Assembly: GCA_037043015.1 (NCBI GenBank)
Contig: CM073322.1
Location: forward strand, 23,092,364 to 23,156,363
DNA length: 64,000 nt
Direction: 5' to 3'
DNA from: Bryum argenteum
Lineage: Eukaryota > Streptophyta > Bryopsida > Bryales > Bryaceae
Part shown: one piece after another, positions 59,506 to 64,000 of the stretch
Numbering within the stretch: the stretch's first letter is position 1
How the letters are laid out: each line of letters opens with the position of its first letter
The notes under the pieces: generated by a model
Told to the model about the DNA's origin: nothing
The model's input: only the letters and a program-made list of their open reading frames with translations
Database searches by the model: none
Program-made: the position numbers and the translations under genes

Positions 59506-60650
59506 AAAAGCGCCGGAAGGTACATGCGGGTGAGCTCAAGGTCCAAGATGCTTGCATTCGGGAGCAGCTTTAGGAGGAGTCACATGAGTCTCGTGACCGC
59601 CTCGCACCACAGTAGTTTCCATTCACCAGTCGGCACACTGTCTCCATTATTATAATACTGGCATGAATTCTTCTGATCATTCCACCATTGACTCCACGAG
59701 CATCTGTACGTTTGTTCGACCGTGCACTCACTCTCTCTTGCTCCGCATGTTGCTTGCTCTCTAACTTAGAGGCTCCATGTAGGCTTGGAACTTGCTCCTC
59801 TTCGAATACAAGAACACCAGATCCTTGTGGGGTTGGCGTGAATAAGATGCCCGTTCTATCTATTCTTGATGATATGTCCATGGGACATAACAACAATGAT
59901 GTAGCACTTGCTCCTCTTTGCATTAGACTCTAGAGTCTATCCTTTGTAAATGATAACCCTCCGGAATAAGCTTTTCTTAACATTTACAAAGAGTCATTAG
60001 TCATTAAGAGTTAACAATTCTAGAACTTTTCTTTTTTTTTTTTTAATAAATTTTGACATTTATAGAATATAAAAAATTTCAAAAACACGATTTGAAGAAA
60101 TGTTTATAACATGTATACATTTATATCATTGTACAAATATTAGCTTTTATTCACATGTATAAATATATATGTAGTGATGCATATCATCCGTTTAATATTT
60201 GTAAACTCAAAATTATAAAGAGGGGAGTATCATTTCGTTGACCGTGAACACGTTTTTTAACATTTGTAGTGTGTAATATGTGGGGAGTAGAAGAAAGTCA
60301 ACATTTAGAGAAGGTTAACACTTAGAAAGTGTAACATTTATAGAGGGTGGACTGTAGTTTGTTTTACCAATTTATTTTTTATTTTTTTGAAACAAATTGA
60401 AAAAAATCAATTGCAGAGATTTTAAAAGTACAAGGTGACCCCCAGCCGGAAGCCGGCCAGGGCAAGCCAGGCACAGTAACCAAGACTAGACATGGGTGCA
60501 ATGAGATCCTATCTAGCTTCTTAAAAGTTTAGTATTCCTGTATAACCCGGTAAAGAGGACGGTATGCGTCAATGGGGCCAGTGAGCACCCATTTGACTTT
60601 GCCTTATAAGGGAGAAAGTGAGCCTTAAATGTTGTTTCTACACCATTGCC
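59506..60650. other. Intergenic
   Basis: An open minus-strand frame at 59570-59923 has no recognisable domain. The rest is AT-rich with short homopolymers. There is no supportable gene. Confidence 0.4.
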
Positions 60651-61375
60651 TTAAGAATGTTCACAAAGGAGCGCAGCTGACGCCGGGTTCTTCCTGGATC
60701 GCTCCTGTAGCTTCTGCCAAGCGACCCTGCCATAGTCAATCAGTCCCAGCCACACCTTCTGGTAAAGTTTAGCTTCCGGCCATACAATACTGTTGAACAC
60801 ACGATCATTTCTGCTGATCCAGATGGTCCACATGACCACACCTTTGAGCGCTGCCCAGATGAATCCTAGGCTCCGGAACTTGCGGGGAATCCTTGCACTG
60901 AAAATGGTTTGTTTCCAATTGAATTGTTGCCGAGGGCCAACAGCCTGTGGATCGATGGCCGCCAGCAAGTTCAGTAGGTGTATGGCCCAGTGCCATGTCT
61001 TTTGTGCGACGTCACACTCCCAGAAGCGGTGTAAGACGCTCTCAGCAGCGCCTGTAGAGCAGACTGGACAGTTACGGTCGATGGTGGGGTGAGCTCGGGT
61101 GCGCCAGTCGTTCACCGTGAGGCCCTTGTGCCATGCACACCAGATCAAACCAGCTTCTTTAACCGTTCTCCCCTTGGCCCACACGGTGGTCCATCGGAAG
61201 TTGTGGTGAGCTGGAAGCACGCCAATCCACTTACGAGCAAGATTCGAAACCAGATGATGACGCTTAAGAAGAACTCGACCGGACTTCGTTGTGTAGGACA
61301 TAAACGAGACGTCATCATGATACTTAACACAATTGGGGTCAAAGTCAAGAAGATCTACGCGTCCGTAATACAGGT
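60651..61375 (-). mobile_element. LINE-type reverse transcriptase zinc-binding (zf-RVT) region
   Basis: A minus-strand frame is open from at least 61375 to the stop at 60651. It has KYHDDVSFMSYTTKSGRVLL, FRWTTVWAKGRTVKEAGLIW, CAWHKGLTVNDWRTR and CPVCSTGAAESVLHRFWECD. The CxxC ... HxFWxC cluster after a W-x(n)-W-R module is the zf-RVT domain that follows reverse transcriptase in plant non-LTR retrotransposons. No reverse transcriptase catalytic motif (YADD) is found upstream, so the element is 5'-truncated or the domain has been taken over by a host gene. The frame has no stops over about 240 codons and codon use is balanced, which is unusual for an old fragment. The first Met is at 61301, but similarity-like sequence continues upstream of it. 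Confidence 0.7.
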
Positions 61376-61851
61376 TTTCCTTGGTCTTCCGTTGGCCGCA
61401 TTCGGACGTTGCTACCGTGTGAGCGTTGAGCGGTGAGCGGTAAGATTTAGTATTTTTAGGGCTGAGTTTGTATTTTTAGTAAAAATATTTCTAAAAATAG
61501 TTATTAAAAAAGATTTGGGAATAATTTTCGAATATTCTCAAGAATATTCGAATATTCTAGACTTATAACCGTGGATTTAGTGACCCAAACCCGTGGAAAT
61601 AAGGCTTAAATTCCCTGAATTTGTGAGACTTGAGCTACAAAACTCGACAGTAATCACAAATTTTTAAATGTCAAGAGGTTTCTAAGGTAATATTTCTAAG
61701 TGAATAGTACTCCGAGTTTGACAAATTGGCAAGGTTTGCTGTACTGGTATAATAATTTTTAATAAGTTGTGAAAAAATATCACATACAGTGTGGAGCACC
61801 CAATCATAAGACTAACATATAGCGTACGTAGATGAGGAGATATAAGGCATT
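61376..61851. other. Intergenic with family-F remnant
   Basis: The phrase GTGGAGCACCCAATCATAAG near 61790-61810 matches the family-F interior (465-480). The copy is cut off where the neighbouring minus-strand gene ends. No gene. Confidence 0.4.
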
Positions 61852-64000
61852 CTAATCTGTAGCATGGTCTAGGATTCCTCCCTCCAGAATCTTTATCACC
61901 TCGTTGAAACTAAGAGTGGCCGCGTGGATGAAGAGGTCAGCATCCGGATCAAATTTGCAAACCAATACCGTGATGAAGTATAGGTGCTTGCACGGTCGAT
62001 ATGGATCTCTCCGTCCTAACGAAGAAATTGTTTTCTTGAACACCGGACATGAGCAATCCGGGAATTTACTAATTGAAAGTCTATAAATCGCATCCGAATC
62101 CGACTCAAGTCTACGATACACCCAAAACCAGGTCATGGGATCATGGTCACCCTCGAATTTTGGCCCCGCATTGACGTGGCGGACTCAATATTCTTCATGT
62201 CTTTGAAGTCATAGCTGGAATGCGTTTCATGTTCTTCGATCTTCTTGACCTCGGGTACACGTCCGCTTCTCCGGATCGGAATATGCGACAAGTCTCTTGG
62301 TGGGGCAAAGATTATTGAAAGTGCGGTTTGTAGGAAGTCGTTTCTTTTGTGGTAGTCGAAAGCCCGCATTCTCCAACGCCTCCATTTCATCACGTGTGAG
62401 GTTAGTCCCTATCTTAACAGGCCATATTGAAGGAATAGGGGGTCTATCCTCGCTTAGAGAGAATGGCTCAATCCACTTGCGACGATGACCCTTCACACAC
62501 CTATCAATATCATCCGCACAAAAAAAGAACTGATCAATTTTTCTTGGCCCCTCTTGAGGGCGTTGCCATACTCCTGTGTAAGTTGGAGCTGCGGTCGCCT
62601 TCCCCTTCTGAATAATTCGTGAGTCACATCTTTTTTTACTCTTTCGCATAATACCCCAACAAGCCTTGGCAGAATTCTCCCTCAAACGGGCAATGTGCCA
62701 CAACCTCTCGTCTACTTTTGTCTCCTGAACAGCGGTCACACGTTCAATACTAGGTCCAGCAAAAGTGGATGGTATTGTCGGTGGCTCCTCAACTTCATCC
62801 TCTTCCTGGATAGTACTGAGATTTCCAGCACATGCTCTGGTAACCCTTCTCCCAATCCGAGGACGTGAGTAGCTCACGGTGTCAGGTCTGTGCGTTTCAT
62901 CATCAGCTCCAATTGGAACATCAGCCTTACGTTTCTTTGATCCGAACACCTCGGCTCCCTCAAGGTGGGCGTCGCGGGTACAAATATTTTCAGCTCCTGG
63001 ATAGTCAGAAACGGCCTTTGTGAGGCTTGATGGATCGCCGGTTCGTTGAGCTTTATGGGCAACACGAAGTAGTAGTTCTTCGGATGTTGGTCCATTACCA
63101 CCCTTACCACCTCCGTTGAAGTCGTGGTAACCCACAACTTGGAGGAAAGCACGAACATAATCATCAACAGCTGCAACGTACAAGTCCCCACCCTTGTTGC
63201 CGGACGCTTGCAACCATTTGTTATGAATAGATTCCGCAAGGTTATATGAAGGCATCTCCGCCAGCTCCTCCGCAGAATATTTATTTTCCTGCAAGGTGCG
63301 AAGACTTTTGACTTAGTAACAAAAGAAGTTGATCACAATATCTAGAGCGGGTTAGACTTGCTGCACCGCAAGTCCGATCTAAAAATAGATATTCTTTTAA
63401 AAAAAATTAAATAATTGGTACTGAAAAAATTCAAAACAGTAAAAATATTCTTTACTAAAAAAGTAAATAAGTTTTACAAAGTTACCAAACATACATGCAC
63501 CTATTCATAATTGCTACAGTGACTGTGGACTCACCAATTCCATGAAGCCACCCCATTGCCTATATCGGAAGTGCCAGAATGCAAGCCAGTGCTCGAGGTG
63601 ACCTAATTCAACGTCGGAGGTGGCCTGCGCCGACGCCCACCATGCTCGGATCGCCCAGTACCTTGTCTCTGCCTCAGCCATGGTGCGTGCATCTTTGTAT
63701 TGCTTACAAAGATGTCGATGTTGATCCTGCAGCTCGTGCACGATGTATTGTTTTGTGTGTTTCTCTAGGGATTGCGTCCAATGGAAGTAGCAAGTTCGCT
63801 CGCGGCCTTCCATAGGGATTTTAGGGTCTCCGGAGCCGTAAATTATCCGCACAGCGTTCCAGTTGGCTTGCGCACTGTCGGCCATGAACCCTTGAAACTC
63901 CGGCGCTTCCACTCCGTTCCTGCCCATGACGTGGTTTAGATTTTTCCAGAAGACGATCTGAGCTTCTCCGTCTTCAGAATGGAAATCACAGCATGCAATA
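61852..64000 (-). CDS. MULE transposase-derived protein with SWIM zinc finger, 5' part outside window
   Basis: The frame enters from the right edge as CCDFHSEDGEAQIVFWKNLN, GFMADSAQANWNAVRIIYGS and RERTCYFHWTQSLEKHTKQY, the end of a Mutator-like DDE transposase domain. Exon 64000-63535 joins in frame to 63288-62250 (SAEELAEMPSYNLAESIHNK; FFFCADDIDRCVKGHRRKW; LTRDEMEALENAGFRLPQ). A 66-nt intron (62249-62184, GT...AG) would join in frame to 62183-61852, which carries a SWIM zinc finger: RLSISKFPDCSCPVFKK ... YRPCKHLYFI, then FIHAATLSFNEVIKIL. Without that intron the frame stops at about 62227, so a frameshift is the alternative reading. I recall intact relatives in bryophytes and charophytes. 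Whether it is a mobile element or a domesticated gene cannot be told without the 5' part and flanks. Confidence 0.65.

Overview
The window is nuclear DNA from a land plant. The genes have GT-AG introns of about 50-500 bp and plastid-targeted enzymes (coproporphyrinogen III oxidase, a plastid-type phospholipase A1, a NUDT26-type Nudix hydrolase). There is also a pectin methylesterase-like gene with a plant pro-region, and large AT-rich intergenic tracts full of small transposons. Two sequences (the GVCxWG-type protein kinase remnant and the MULE/SWIM protein at the right edge) resemble, from memory, families expanded in bryophytes and charophytes. My best guess is a bryophyte, probably a moss; this is an inference, not proven by the sequence.

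Layout. 961-2864 (+) Nudix/Ap4A hydrolase; 5294-8298 (+) WDR82/SWD2-like WD40 protein; 9748-11091 (-) broken protein kinase; 12725-13640 (-) fragment of a serine carboxypeptidase gene; 13.7-20.5 kb repeats; 20566-21846 (+) phosphoglycerate-mutase-like protein with altered catalytic residues; 21.8-30.5 kb repeats and nested MITEs; 30520-33285 (+) pectinesterase homologue lacking both catalytic aspartates; 34058-37043 (-) coproporphyrinogen III oxidase; 39328-40608 (+) SAP30BP/HCNGP-like protein; 41.7-43.8 kb LRR and WD40 pseudogenes; 46707-47507 (+) unknown ORF; 48136-49112 (-) coiled-coil/acidic-tail protein; 51156-53427 (-) phospholipase A1; 53.4-60.6 kb nested MITEs; 60651-61375 (-) zinc-binding region of a LINE-type reverse transcriptase; 61852-64000 (-) MULE-related protein running off the right edge. 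The genes are ordinary monocistronic plant genes and do not form a pathway together.

The main discovery is in the intergenic DNA. At least a dozen short non-autonomous elements of several families begin with CCCTA/CCCTTA/CCCCTA-type terminal inverted repeats and are flanked on both sides by TTAA. They include an inverted pair of near-identical 738/739-bp copies 10 kb apart, and a three-deep nest (56331-57553) in which each younger element sits in the TTAA inside an older element's terminal repeat. That nest shows directly that TTAA is the duplicated target. This is the signature of piggyBac-type transposition, which I do not know as a common feature of land plants. No piggyBac transposase is visible in the window. 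A second theme is enzyme homologues with intact reading frames but lost active sites (pectinesterase-like and phosphoglycerate-mutase-like).
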